Shown one piece after another: positions 41,919 through 54,600 of a DNA stretch of 64,000 nt. The number at the start of each line of letters is the position of its first letter. Position 1 is the first letter of the stretch. Below the pieces are notes generated by a model. That model was given only the letters and a program-made list of their open reading frames with translations, ran no database searches and had not been told where the DNA came from. Made by a program: the position numbers and the translations under genes. This DNA is from JBGAWK01 sp044227665 (lineage in GTDB: Bacteria > Bacteroidota > Bacteroidia > Chitinophagales > JADIYW01). The DNA lies in assembly GCA_044227665.1 (NCBI GenBank), contig JBGAWK010000003.1, positions 55,212 to 119,211 of the forward strand, read 5' to 3'.

Positions 41919-44126
41919 ATGATTCAGAAAACGATGTCTTTAGAAGAGGCACTCAAAGAATGTTTTGGCTTTGACCAATTCAAAGGCAATCAAAAAAGAA
42001 TTATAGAAAGTATATTGAACAGTACAGACACCTTTGTGAGTATGCCTACAGGCGGAGGAAAATCTTTATGCTACCAACTTCCAGCCATGCTTTGTGAGGG
42101 CACTGCTATTGTCATCTCGCCACTAATAGCACTCATGAAGAACCAAGTGGACTTAGTCCGTTCCTATAGTAGCGTAGAAAATATAGCACATTTTCTAAAT
42201 TCATCACTAAATAAAGGGCAGATTAAGCAAGTAAAAGACGACATTTCCGAGGGCAAAACCAAGATTTTATATGTAGCTCCGGAATCCTTAGTCAAAGAAG
42301 AAAATATAGACTTTCTAAAAACCATTAATATATCCTTTGTAGCCGTAGATGAGGCACATTGTATATCAGAATGGGGGCATGACTTTAGACCAGAATATAG
42401 GAGAATACGGAAAATGATAGAAGCCATACAGGACAAGGTACCCGTTATGGCACTTACCGCTACAGCTACCCCAAAGGTGCGAATGGATATCGTAAAGACA
42501 CTTTCCATGCAAGAACCAGAATTGTTTCTAGCATCATTTTTACGCCCTAATCTATACTATGAAGTACGCCCTAAGCCATCTCGGGAGGCTACTATCAAAG
42601 ATATTATCAGGTTTCTGAAAAAAGATGCAGGCAAGTCGGGTATCATTTACTGTCTTAGCCGCAAGACAACAGAAGAGATAGCAGAGGTCTTAGCTATCAA
42701 TGGATTTAGGGCAGTCGCATATCATGCAGGTCTCGATGGAAAAACCCGTGATGAGCGCCAAGACCAGTTCCTTATGGAAGATATAGATATCATTGTGGCT
42801 ACTATCGCCTTTGGCATGGGCATAGATAAGCCTGATGTGCGCTTTGTAATACATTTTGATATTCCTAAGAGTCTCGAAAATTACTATCAGGAGACAGGTC
42901 GTGCAGGTAGAGATGGACTAGAAGGACATTGTATCGCCTATTATAGTCCCAAGGATTTAGATAAGCTGGATAAGTTCATGAAGGACAAGCCTGTTGCGGA
43001 GCGAGAGATAGGTGGGCAGCACCTGATGGAAATGCAAGCGTATGTAGAGACAGGTGAATGTAGGAAAAGATTTGTATTACATTATTTTGGCGAAGAACTA
43101 CCCAAGGATTGCGGCATGTGCGATAATTGCAAGAATCCGAAGCCACAGGTAGAGGCAAAACATGATATACAGTTAGCTTTACAGTGTATCAAAGACACTA
43201 ATGAACAGCATGTGATTCAACATATTATCAACATATTAATAGGAAAAAATACAAAAGATATCGGTAGTTACGGTCATGATAAGTTGTCAATGTTCGGCAA
43301 AGGGGCTGATAAAGATGTGTTATACTGGAACTCAGCAATACGCAAGGCACTATTACAAGATCTGGTGCGCAAGGAGATAGAATTGTACGGAGTACTGAAG
43401 CTAAGCGAAGCGGGTGAGGCATATTGTAAAAATCCTTATAGTATTCCTGTAGTTCTCAATCACATATTTGAGGAAGGAGAAGGCGATGATGATGATATTG
43501 TAACGGGCAATAATAACAAAGGAAATGCTATAGATCCCGTACTTGGTCAGATGCTCATAGAACTGAGAAAAAATATAGGTCAGCAAAAGAAACTGCCTCC
43601 TTATGTGATTTTTCAGGAAGTATCTATCGAAGATATGGCCACGCAATATCCTATTACAATGGATGAACTGTCTAAGATTGCCGGAGTAAGTATCGGTAAG
43701 GCACAGAAATTCGGTCAACCTTTCATAGACCTTATCAAAAAATATGTTGAAGATAATGAGATAGACAGGCCTTCAGATTTTACAGATATAAAGTCTTTAG
43801 CCAATAAATCTGCAAATAAAATTAAAATTATTGCTGGCATAGATAAAAGGCTGCCTTTGGAAGATATTGCTCGCTCGCTAAATCTAGGCTATAATGAACT
43901 GATAATAGAATTAGAAACGATTGTCTACTCCGGCACAAAGTTAAAAATAGACTACTATATAAAAGATAAAGTAGATGAAGAAGTACAAGAAATTATTGAA
44001 GACTACTTTATGGAGTCTTCTACAGATGACTTAGAAGTTGCCTACAAGGAGTTGGAAGAAGAAGATATAGAAATGGACGAAATCCGCCTTATGCGTATCA
44101 AATTCTTGAGCGAAGTAGCAAATTAA
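41919..44126 (+). CDS. recQ: ATP-dependent DNA helicase RecQ
   Basis: 3'-5' DNA helicase of recombination and replication restart. The 735-residue protein has Walker A in PTGGGKSLCYQLP, the aromatic-rich loop following DEAHCISEWGHDFRPEYRRI, motif VI with QETGRAGRDG, and the RecQ zinc site (CRKRF, CGMCDNC). Behind this come the RQC winged helix, an HRDC domain (about 530-615) and an additional C-terminal helical extension (about 620-735) resembling the HTH_40 region found in Bacteroidota RecQ proteins. It stands alone, convergent with fhs (5 bases between stops). Confidence 0.96.
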   Translation: MIQKTMSLEEALKECFGFDQFKGNQKRIIESILNSTDTFVSMPTGGGKSLCYQLPAMLCEGTAIVISPLIALMKNQVDLVRSYSSVENIAHFLNSSLNKGQIKQVKDDISEGKTKILYVAPESLVKEENIDFLKTINISFVAVDEAHCISEWGHDFRPEYRRIRKMIEAIQDKVPVMALTATATPKVRMDIVKTLSMQEPELFLASFLRPNLYYEVRPKPSREATIKDIIRFLKKDAGKSGIIYCLSRKTTEEIAEVLAINGFRAVAYHAGLDGKTRDERQDQFLMEDIDIIVATIAFGMGIDKPDVRFVIHFDIPKSLENYYQETGRAGRDGLEGHCIAYYSPKDLDKLDKFMKDKPVAEREIGGQHLMEMQAYVETGECRKRFVLHYFGEELPKDCGMCDNCKNPKPQVEAKHDIQLALQCIKDTNEQHVIQHIINILIGKNTKDIGSYGHDKLSMFGKGADKDVLYWNSAIRKALLQDLVRKEIELYGVLKLSEAGEAYCKNPYSIPVVLNHIFEEGEGDDDDIVTGNNNKGNAIDPVLGQMLIELRKNIGQQKKLPPYVIFQEVSIEDMATQYPITMDELSKIAGVSIGKAQKFGQPFIDLIKKYVEDNEIDRPSDFTDIKSLANKSANKIKIIAGIDKRLPLEDIARSLNLGYNELIIELETIVYSGTKLKIDYYIKDKVDEEVQEIIEDYFMESSTDDLEVAYKELEEEDIEMDEIRLMRIKFLSEVAN

Positions 44127-44131
44127 TTTTT

Positions 44132-45814
44132 TTATTCTAATCTTGTAATAACGCCGTTATCATCTACCTGCATATTTTCTGCCGTAGGCATTAGGGGCAG
44201 TCCAGGCATACGTACCGTATCACCTAGTAGAGGGATGATAAATCCTGCCCCACTATTTATCTCAAATTCTCTAACCGTAACTTCAAAGCCCTTGGGTCTT
44301 GCTAGCTTGTATTCATCGTCACTAAGCGATTTTGGTGTCTTCACCATGCATATAGGCATATTTGTAAAGCCATCGGCGTTTATTCGTTTGATTTGTACCT
44401 TAGCTTTGTGTGAGTAGTTTACCGCATCAGCACCATATATTTCTTTGGCAATGATTGCTATTTTATTTTCTAATGTATCCTTCCAAGAATATAGGGGCTT
44501 AAAGTGTGACAACGTATTTTCTGCTATTCTCACTACTTCTTCTGCCAATAATCTGCTGCCCTTACTTCCTCCCTCACTAAACCCAGTGCTAACTATAGCC
44601 TTAACACCCAATGATGCACATCTTTCACGTATGTAAGCTATCTCTTCTTCTGTATCGGTAGGATATTTATTTATAGCTACTACAGGAAAGATGCCAAATT
44701 TTCTGATGTTTTCGATATGTTTTTCTAGGTTTGGTATTCCCAAGCCAAGTCTTTCGATACTAGGGGTATTAATTTCATCTTTCTTTGCGCCGCCATGATG
44801 TCGCAAAGCATGAATGGTACATACTATTACAGCAGCAGCAGGAGATAGTCCGGCAGACACACACTTGATATTCAAAAACTTCTCAGCACCTAAATCTGCT
44901 GCGAAACCAGCTTCTGTAACCACATAGTCAGCTAGCGACAGACCCATTTTTGTAGCTATCACAGAATTTGTACCTTGTGCTATACTTGCAAAAGGTCCGC
45001 CATGAAGGATGGCAGGATTGCCTTCCAGCGTCTGCACTAAATTGGGTTTTATGGCATCTTTAAGAAGTAGTGCCATGGCATCAACAATATTTAGGTCTCT
45101 AGCAAAAATCGGTTTTTTACTATAGGTACTTCCAATATATATATTTGCTATACGACGTTTGAGGTCTGCAAAATTCTCTGACAGACACAATATTGCCATA
45201 ATTTCTGAGGCGGGAGTAATATTAAATCCATCTTCTCTTGGGAATCCATTTGTTGCACCACCAAGACCAATTACAATATGACGCAACGCTCTATCATTCA
45301 TGTCCATGACCCGTTTCCATGTGATAGTTCTTGGGTCTATATCGAGATGATTTTTGTTGAAATGTAAATCATTGTCAATTATAGCGGAAAGAAGGTTGTT
45401 GGCTTTCTCTATGGCCGGAAAGTCCCCTGTAAAATGAAGATTGATATCTTCCATAGGAATTACCTGTGCATACCCACCACCGGCACCACCGCCTTTTATC
45501 CCAAATACAGGACCTAAGGAAGGTTCACGCAATACTGCAATAGTCTTCTTGCCTAATGCATTCAGACCATCAGCCAAGGCTATACTCATAGTGGTTTTAC
45601 CTTCGCCTTCTGGCGTTGGTGTTATAGCTGTAACCAGTATGAGATGATGATTTTTTATTACATTTTCATCTATCAAGGATAGCGGCAGTTTCGCCTTGTA
45701 CTTGCCATAATATTCTAATAAATCGTTATTTACCCCTAATTGAGCTGCTATTTCTTTTATGTGCAGTATTGGATTATTTCGAACTATGGCTAAGTCATCT
45801 AGGAATGTAGTCAT
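44132..45814 (-). CDS. fhs: Formate--tetrahydrofolate ligase
   Basis: ATP-dependent synthesis of 10-formyltetrahydrofolate from formate and THF in one-carbon metabolism. The 560-residue length and the motifs VTAITPTPEGEGKTTMSIAL (P-loop), EPSLGPVFGIKGGGAGGGYAQVIPMEDINLHFTGD region, FAADLGAEKFLNIKC and RPKGFEVTVREFEINSGAGF identify it. ATG 45814 gives the expected N-terminus. No folD or purine gene is next to it. A possible but imperfect TACCTTTA box lies upstream. Confidence 0.96.
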   Translation of the reverse strand: MTTFLDDLAIVRNNPILHIKEIAAQLGVNNDLLEYYGKYKAKLPLSLIDENVIKNHHLILVTAITPTPEGEGKTTMSIALADGLNALGKKTIAVLREPSLGPVFGIKGGGAGGGYAQVIPMEDINLHFTGDFPAIEKANNLLSAIIDNDLHFNKNHLDIDPRTITWKRVMDMNDRALRHIVIGLGGATNGFPREDGFNITPASEIMAILCLSENFADLKRRIANIYIGSTYSKKPIFARDLNIVDAMALLLKDAIKPNLVQTLEGNPAILHGGPFASIAQGTNSVIATKMGLSLADYVVTEAGFAADLGAEKFLNIKCVSAGLSPAAAVIVCTIHALRHHGGAKKDEINTPSIERLGLGIPNLEKHIENIRKFGIFPVVAINKYPTDTEEEIAYIRERCASLGVKAIVSTGFSEGGSKGSRLLAEEVVRIAENTLSHFKPLYSWKDTLENKIAIIAKEIYGADAVNYSHKAKVQIKRINADGFTNMPICMVKTPKSLSDDEYKLARPKGFEVTVREFEINSGAGFIIPLLGDTVRMPGLPLMPTAENMQVDDNGVITRLE

Positions 45815-46058
45815 GATTTTTTCTTTAAAGGTAATTATTCTAGTTGTTTTGCATAATTCATATACAAATATTGCAAAAATCTACAGCCATCATTTTGTAT
45901 GAAGAATCCACAAACAAAATAGTGACTCCAGCGTCTTTGTGTTCAAGAAAGTTGTGGAATACTTTTTATTGGGTACAGATAAAAAATATAAATAATATGA
46001 CACAATAGCTTGATTGAAACTTAATATTATGAATGGGTTTTTGAATTGATTTTCAATA

Positions 46059-46066
46059 TAAATTTG
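46059..46066 (+). promoter_or_regulatory. -7 box (TAAATTTG) before the large T9SS protein gene
   Basis: Perfect TAnnTTTG, 14 bases before the ATG at 46081, with TTTG at 46040-46043, 15 bases upstream of the box. Confidence 0.5.
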
Positions 46067-46080
46067 ATAAAAATTTATTT

Positions 46081-49000
46081 ATGAGGAAAGTTTACACACT
46101 CTTTTTTATCCTATTATGTTTTTTTTCAGTAAATAATGTATTTGGACAAATTTCTTTAAGTAATGGAACACCTTCCAATGCCCAAAATTTTGATGGTATG
46201 AATGCGGGCACTACATTGCCCACCAGTTGGCGTATGCAACAGAATGCTTCGCCTACATGGGCAGGTGGTTCGGGTACATTGGGAGCGCAGGCATCATCCG
46301 GTACACCCACAGCAGGTGCAACTTACAATTGGGGTACTACTGCTGGTACAGAAAGATGTGCCGGAGTAATGACATCGGGAGGTTATTCCTCCCCAAATAG
46401 TTTGATGTCTTTCTATACAAATGCTGGCACTACCAATATTACGGACTTAACCATCAGTTATGACGCTGAGCGTTATAGAGTTAATACGGCAAATGCTTCT
46501 GTCCAATTTTACTATTCTTTAAATGGTACTTCTTGGAGTGCTGTTACCTCTGGAGACATAGCAACTTCTGGCTTCCCTACCGGAGCTAGTAGTTATACTT
46601 TTGGCAGCCCTTTAATCGTAACTAAGACTGGCATAACCATAACCTCTCTATCTATAGCCCCTGGTGCTAGTTTTTATCTAAGATGGAACTTAAATACCAC
46701 AGGATCAAAAAATTCACAAGGTATAGGTATTGATAATGCGGTTTGTACCGCTACATTTGCAAGCGGTTGCTCTTCACCCTCTACGCAAGCTAGCAACTTT
46801 AGCTATTCATCTATAACTACAAACTCAGGTACTGCCTCTTGGACAAGAGGCAATGGAGATAATGTATTAGTTGTCGCTAGAGCAGGAAGTGCCGTAAATG
46901 CCGATCCTACTAGCGGTACATCTTATACTGCAAATGCTACTTTCGGTTCAGGTTCTCAAATAGGTACAGGAAATTATGTCGTTTATAAGGGTACGGGTAC
47001 ATCTGTAAATGTTACAGGGTTAATAGATAATACGATTTATCACTTTGCGATATATGAATATAATACTACAGGCACATGCTATAATCTTACAGAATTAACA
47101 GGAAATTTCACCACCCTACAACTTATTCCTGACATCACATTGAGTTCGCCAAATCCAGCTGTTGTAGATGCGAATATTTTACAAGGAACGACTAATAATG
47201 TCATATATAGATTTGACCTGACAGTAGCGACTGCTATGGCTACGTTAACAGGTGTTACTATTGCCACTTCTGGCTCTTATGCTGCTGCTAATATTTCAAA
47301 TCTAAAATGTTGGTACTCTACCAATAGCACTTTTGAGCCAACAGATAGCCTTTTGTCAACCAAAACTACTTCATTGGGCGTAGGCACTCACGTATTTCCT
47401 TCCTTCACTAGTAAGACTATAAATAGTGGACTTACAAGGTATCTATTCATCACCACAGATTTACCATGTTCCGCGACATCAGGTAATACTATAGTGGTAA
47501 ATGCAATTACTACTACAGACCTAACTTTTGCTTTAGGTAATAAAACTGGAACTGCCAATGTAGGTGGCACACAAACTATCACTACAGCCACACCAAATAA
47601 TGTAACAGGACAAGTGACTATTGGCTGTTCCAATGGTGGTACAACCGTGACTTGGACAGCTCCTACAGGGTGCTACGATGGCAGTACCGGTATTTTAGTC
47701 TTTGCCAAAGCTGGTGCTTTTACACCTACGGTACCAAGTGGTAATGGTGGTGCATACACTGCTAGTACTACCTATGGTGTAGGTACTGCATTTGATGGTG
47801 GATTCTGTGTGTATAAAGCTTCCGGTACTACTGTCATTTTATCTGGATTAACAAATGGTACAAATTATACCTATAAAATATTTACACGTAATGGTACTAA
47901 CTGGTCTAGTGGTGTCACTACAAATTGTACGCCCAGCATATCAATTCCAGATAACGGCTGTAGTAGCAACAGTTATGCAGAGTTAACTATACCTTCGTCT
48001 AGCGTGGGGTCTGTTACCGATATTAATGTGGGTGTAAAAATAACCCACCCATATAGAGGTGACCTCAAAATATATCTTGTTGCGCCAGACAACACTGAAG
48101 TATTACTAATTAATCAAGTGGGTACTGGTGCCGATAACTTTGATGGTATTATTGATGATCAAGGTACAGCCAATGCGTTTTCAACTGGCAACCACACTAT
48201 TGACGGAACTTATGATGTCACAGGGCAACCTGAAGGTACNNNNNNNNNNAGCATTGTCATCATTTATAGGCAAAACAGCTGCTGGTAACTGGAAAATAAA
48301 AGTTTGTGATAATGCAGGAACAGATATAGGGACTTTAAATAGTGCAGAATTATTTATCACCTCCTGCGCTCCTACCGCTACAATTAGTTCCTTTATACCC
48401 ACATCTGGAGCAGTGGGAACTATCGTAACTATTAATGGTTCTGGTTTTACAGGTGCTACAGGTGTAAAATTTGGTTCAACTAGTGCTACTTCCTATACTG
48501 TTGTAAGCAATACATTAATAATTGCTGAGGTTCCTGCAAGTGCTAGTTCTGGCAAAATAACTGTTTTGGACGCTTCTTCATGTGCTGGTTCTTCTTCTTC
48601 GGACTTTACAATATTGAATCAATCTGGCACTTGTGGGGGTAATTTTACAGACCTCGTCCTCACAGAAATATATGACTCAGATGCTAACAATGTCTTTAAT
48701 GTAGAGATTTTTAATCCTACTGGCTCTGCCATCACGCTTGATGGCGTTTACAGTATTGGTATAAAATCTGACAATACAGGTGGTTTTGTAAGAACTGTAA
48801 ACCTTACAGGTACGGTAGCAGCACTAGGTGTATATACGGCAGCATTAGGCTCAAGCTCTCAAACTTGTTCTTATAGTTATGATTTCACGCTAGGTGGTTC
48901 GGGAATTAATGCACTAGATGGAATATATCTTATTAAAAATGGCAGTGACCTAGATGTTTCTGTCGCACCAAATGAAACAGGATATAGTATTTATAGAAAT

Positions 49001-51607
49001 AGCACAGCTGCTGGTCCTACTACTACGTACAACTCTGCTGATTGGACTGTAAATTCTACGGAATCTTGCTCGGGAATTGGAAGTTTTACGCCATCTTCAA
49101 ATGTTACAATTTCATCTAATCCTACAGACGTAAATGGTTGTTCTTTTACAATGTCAGTTACTGCCTCTGGTTCTAGTCTTACCTATCAGTGGAAATTTAA
49201 TGATAGCATTTCAATGACAGGATGGAATAATGTAACAACTACAAACCTTATTGCTGCTAATGCTGCAAACTCCGGAGTAACAGTAAGTGGTGCTACGACG
49301 AACAGCCTTACTCTTACCGGCGACCTTACTAACCTCTACAACTATCAATTCTATTGTGAAGTAACATCATCTGGTTGTAACAAGTCTTCAGATGCTGCTC
49401 AATTTCGTTATGATACAAAACCTGTATATAGAACCATAACCGCTGCTTCTGGAAATTGGACAACAGTAGCTAACTGGGAAATGTCCACAAACTATGGTGG
49501 CACTTGGATTGCAGCATGTACCTATCCCATTGGCATCAATTCTACAGAAATATATATAGAACCGGGGATAACGCTAACTATGGATAAGAAAATTGATGCA
49601 GACTATCTAGAAATCAAAAATGGTGGCACACTAAAAACTACTCCTACTACTCAGTTGACAATACATAATGGAAATACTTCAGGTGCAGATTTCAAAGTGC
49701 TAGGTATCTACGAGGATAATTCAAATGGTAGCAATAGCCTCGAATTTAGCCCAACCACTGCAAAATGGGAAATGGGTGCTAATGGAACTGTAATAAAAAC
49801 AAATCTTTCTAGTGCCGATACATATAGAGAAGGCTATCAAAGTGGAATGGTAAATATGCCGGCAACAGCTACATGGATATATCGCAACGACCAACCTACC
49901 TCAGTAAACAACCCTACGGTTGGAAACGCAGGTTATTATTATCCTAATTTGTATTTTGAAAATCCTACAACTTCTGCTAAGGATTGGAGTAATCTCAACT
50001 CTACGTTTAGAGGCAATGCTTTAGGAAATTGCACTATATATGGCAGCTTGTACGTAGGTGTGACAGGACTTCCAATAAAAATATATAACAATAACTCTAA
50101 CCCAACGCCCTGGATTATACATGGTAACATGACCATAGGTGCCAACTCGGAATTTACCATCCATGAAAGTAGTGGTAATGCAGGAAACGGCACCGGAACA
50201 GGTTTTGATGTAAAAGGTAACCTTACCGCAAATGGTAATTTGGACGCCAATACTTCTACTAGTGGTCTATTAAGATTTTCAGGTACTAGTACACAAGTAG
50301 TATCTGGTGCTGGAATTATGGACTTATATAATGTAGAGCTCAATAAACCTGCACAGACAATTGTAGATTTAGATAGAAATATAGAGGCAAAAAACAACCT
50401 AAACTTCAATAGTGGCGGTATTATCAAGACAGATGCCTATGTGATGACAGTATCTAACCCTGCCCGAACTGCGGCTGTAACAGGCTATCAGGCTCCTAAT
50501 GCAACGGGTATCTACAGTGATGACAAATATGTATTTGGAAGCCTTGAAAGAGCCATAAATACGACAGGCATCTATGATTATCCCATTGGTGACGCTGTCG
50601 CAGGTGAAGCCTACAATCCTACACGCTTAGATATTATCTCAGGAACAGGAAATGCAACTGCTAAATTTATTGCCGGCACACCGGGAACTATTACAGTTCC
50701 AAAAACTAATTTTGATTGCTCCGGAAGTACTAAGTTCGTAGAATATGACCAGATGACAGGAGAAGGTTGGTGGAATTTCACTAGTAGCACTTCTACAACT
50801 TTTAATTACAATATGTATTTACACCCCAATATTTTAAATATTAATACATATCCTAATGACGACACTCCAGATCAGACTCCCGGATACAAAGATGCATATA
50901 GAGCGCTAAAAGCACCCACAGGAACAGGCGGCGGCACTTGGCCTACTTCTTCGGCTCTAGACGGTAATCCATGCATAGTAGGTACCTATTATCAGATACC
51001 TGGATTTAATTATACAGGATTCTCAGATGCAGCTCCAGGTGGCGGTGCCAATAACTCTACTCCATTACCTATAGAATTATTGTCATTCAATGCCTATTGT
51101 AATGGAAGTCAAGTGGAAATAAATTGGGCTACAGCTTCAGAGCTAAATAACGATTATTTTACTATCCAAAAATCTGTTGATGGTATCAACTTTACTGATA
51201 TGACCACAGTAAAAGGTGTCGGCAATTCCAATGCGGTACTGAACTATTCTGCTCAAGATAACAATGCGCTTAGCGGAGTTACTTACTATAGACTTACACA
51301 GACAGATTACGATGGTAAGGTTACTATATTCCCTGCCAAATCAGTGTCCTGCTCAGATAATTCCAGATACATAAATGTATATTTAAGTAATGAAGTTCTT
51401 ATTGCAGATATTTATACGCTCTCTCAAGAGAGCTATCAGGTAATCGTATATGATGCTACTGCCAAACGCATGACGAACACTAACTATAACCTTAATAAAG
51501 GATATAATCGCTTGCAAATAGACAGCAAGTCTTGGGCTAAAGGCATGTATATCGTTGATATTCAAGGACAAGACATTCATTTTACAAAAAAAGTGATGAA
51601 GCAATAA
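46081..51607 (+). CDS. Very large multidomain T9SS-secreted protein, interrupted by an assembly gap
   Basis: Two open frames (46081-48288 and the one ending at 51607) belong to one gene of about 1840 codons. They join across 10 Ns inside a proprotein-convertase P-domain: ITHPYRGDLKIYLVAPDN lies before the gap and ALSSFIGKTAAGNWKIKVCDNAG after it. Order: signal peptide (to about residue 24, ending FG), a laminin-G/choice-of-anchor-like region, fibronectin-like repeats, P-domain (about 625-760), IPT/TIG domain (about 762-845), LTD-like segment (from about 855), a long beta-rich region with a TASGNWTTVANWE-like repeat near 1115, and a T9SS type A end (after LLSFNAYCNGSQVEINWATASELNNDY near 1665; the last residues are KGMYIVDIQGQDIHFTKKVMKQ-like). 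Probably a surface adhesin; no catalytic motif seen. Confidence 0.82.
48240..48249. other. Assembly gap (10 N)
   Basis: Ten Ns in the P-domain. The frames either side differ by one, so the true missing length should be 9 or 12 (or another multiple of 3) if the gene is intact. Both P-domain halves are otherwise continuous. Confidence 0.99.
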
Positions 51608-51625
51608 TAATATTCATATTACATC

Positions 51626-51656
51626 AAAAAAGCCTCCTTAACGGGAGGCTTTTTTA
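51626..51656 (+). terminator. Rho-independent terminator
   Basis: GCCTCC (51632-51637) pairs with GGAGGC (51644-51649), extended by A6 and T6 on the outside; it ends the large T9SS protein gene and sits 32 bases before the metalloprotease gene. Confidence 0.85.
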
Positions 51657-51675
51657 TTAATAGTAAGTTGGGTAT

Positions 51676-51683
51676 TATATTTG
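51676..51683 (+). promoter_or_regulatory. -7 box (TATATTTG) abutting the metalloprotease start
   Basis: Perfect TAnnTTTG only 4 bases (ATTC) before the ATG at 51688. It follows a strong terminator, so the downstream gene needs its own promoter, which strengthens the call. Confidence 0.6.
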
Positions 51684-51687
51684 ATTC

Positions 51688-54600
51688 ATGAAAAAAACAA
51701 TCATTATCCCAATACTTTTATTAGTAATTCAAGCATTCGCTATAAACCCTTGGCAAAAGACAGATTTTCAGATATTTAGGATAGAAGGTGAACGCAAGAT
51801 AATTCCAGATAAGTATATATCTCTTCGTTTGGATATAGATGCTTTTAAAAATGCTTTTACGAAGAATAAAGATTTTGTATTAATGGATATACCCACTCCT
51901 GAAGGTAAGTTCAGTACTTACAAAGTTACCGAAAGTATGTGCATGGAAAAGGAATTGGCAGATAAATACCCAATAATAAAAACTTATACCGCCGTATGTG
52001 TAAATAATCCCTTAGTAACTGCAAAATTAGACTTTACTGCCAAAGGATTCCATGCAATGGTATTTGATGAAGCAGGCACTTATTTTATAGATCCTTATGC
52101 AGAAAAAAATACTAACTTTTATACCTGTTACTATAAAAAAGATTATTATGTGGGAGGAAAGCACCTCGACTGTAGGGGCGATTATACATCTGATGCCCTA
52201 CATAGATGGAGTACTACAGACAATACAACGGCAATAGTTTCAGACAACAAAAGAAGGATACTGAGGCTGGCACTCTCTTGTACTGTAGAGTATTCCAAGG
52301 CAGTAGATGGCCCCAATCCAACCAAAGAAGGCGTACTTAGTGCTATGGTCACTTCTGTAAACAGGATAAACGGTATTTATGAAAAAGAGCTTTCCATACA
52401 CATGAACCTAGTTGCTAATAATGATACATTGATTTTTCTTACCTCAGACCCATTTTCAAATTTTGATGGGTTTACCATGCTCAACCAAAATCAAAAGGTG
52501 GTAGATAATAGAATTAAAAATGCTAACTATGATATTGGTCACGTATTTAGTACTGGAGGCGGGGGCATAGCAGGACTAGGTGTGGTATGTGTGCAAGGAA
52601 TAAAGGCAAACGGCGTAACAGGCGCCCCTAATCCTATTGGAGATGCTTATGATGTGGACTATGTAGCCCATGAAATGGGTCATCAGTTTGGTGCAAATCA
52701 CACCTTCAATGCTGGAACAGGCTCATGCGCGGGAAACAGAAACGCCTCAACAGCTTATGAGATAGGTAGCGGCACTACTATAATGTCGTATGCCGGGATA
52801 TGTAATAATAACGATATCGCGGAACATTCCGACGATTATTTTCATAGGATAAGCCTCAAAGAAATAATGGAATATATTTCTTCGACTTCATGTGCTCAGA
52901 TAACGCCTTCTAATAGCATAGCACCTCAAATCCAAGACTATTCCAGCACTTATTACATACCTTATAAGACAAATTTTGAACTCCCTGCCTTTGCTTCAGA
53001 TCCTGATGGGGATGCCATAAACTATTGCTGGGAACAAAGTGATTTGGGACCGCAGGTCAACTGGAATAATACGAATAATACCAAAGCACCCTTATTCAGA
53101 TCATTTTTGCCTACGGCGAATAATGTAAGAATATTTCCTACCTATAATCAAATCATCAATAATGTGATTAAGTATAGGGGTGAAGTTCTTCCAGAACTTA
53201 CTAGGGATATAAAGTTCAAATGTACTGTAAGAGAAAATAGAAACGGTTGGGGACAATTCAATGCTCCAGAGACTACCGTATTATTAAAAACTGTAAGCAC
53301 ACCCTCACTTTTTAGAGTAACGAATTATGTGCAAGATACCGTGATAAAGGGAAACTCCACCCAAGCAATTCTCTGGGACACCACGACAACTACACTTGCT
53401 CCCATCTCCTGTGGTCGTGTCAATATCTTTCTATCTTTGGATAGTGCATCCACATTTCCCATACTATTAGCCTCCAACACTCCTAATGATGGTATTGAGG
53501 TTGTCACAATTCCAGATATATTTACAAAAGACTATTCTGCTCGTATAAAGATAAAAGGAGTAAATAATGTATTTTTTGACTTTAATGACGGCAGAATAAA
53601 AATAGAAAAAGAATCACCCCAAGCCCCCTTAGTGGATTTCACGATAACAGATACTGTACTCTGTGCTGGAGAAACGCTTGATTATACTGCGACTATTACC
53701 AATGTGTATGACTCACTAAAGTGGACAATATCTGGGGCAAGTCCTAGCCAGAGTACACTCAGCTCCGGAACAGCATCATATTCTTCATCAGGCACTTTCA
53801 GTATTATCCTCACAGCTTATAAAAATGCTTCAGCATATACAAAATCTCGTACTATTATAGTAAATCCACAGCCTAGCATCGTTATTACGCCTTCAAATCC
53901 TCAGATATGTAAAGGAGAATCTCTAAATATCACTGCGCAATACTTAGAGGGTGTATCATGTATTTGGAATACAAGTGCCACCAGCTCTACCCTCTTAGTG
54001 TCACCTCTGGAAAACACTAAATATACTGTAGAAGTTACAGATGCAAATGGCTGCAAGAATAAGGACTCAATAACAGTAACTGTGAAGATGCCTACTCAAA
54101 GCACTCTAACTCCTACTATATGTAATGGAGATACTTTATATATAGAAAGCCAACAGTTTACTGCATCAGGAGTGTATGAAGTAAATCTCATCAACAGCCA
54201 AGGTTGTGATAGTACTATACAAATAAATTTACAAGTAGAAGCCCTACCAAACCTGCCCATAATCATAAGTATTAACGATACATTGAAGGTAAATAATGTA
54301 AGTGCAAATACCTATAAATGGTATCTCAATGGCAATCTAAAAGCAACCACTCCTCTGCCTTACATAGTTACAACAGAAAGAGGTCAGTGGACAGTTGTTG
54401 TGATGACAGCACTAGGGTGTACTTCTTCCATATCTTCACCTTATGTTATTACATCTATAAAAAACAATACGATAAGAAATCTTAGTATCATACCCAATCC
54501 CAATAAAGGAAATTTTACTTTGGAAATACCCTCAGATGTAGAAAATGATGTATCTTACCATATTCACAACATATTGGGAGAGCAGATAGCGACGGGGGAA

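Noticed and set aside
49939..50427. 162-codon minus-strand frame
   Set aside because: Shadow of the large T9SS protein; no family features, and the plus-strand frame is clearly coding.
48128..51607. Separate 1159-codon gene starting at 48128
   Set aside because: Its first part is an out-of-frame reading of the upstream P-domain; the real gene begins at 46081 and is broken by the N gap.
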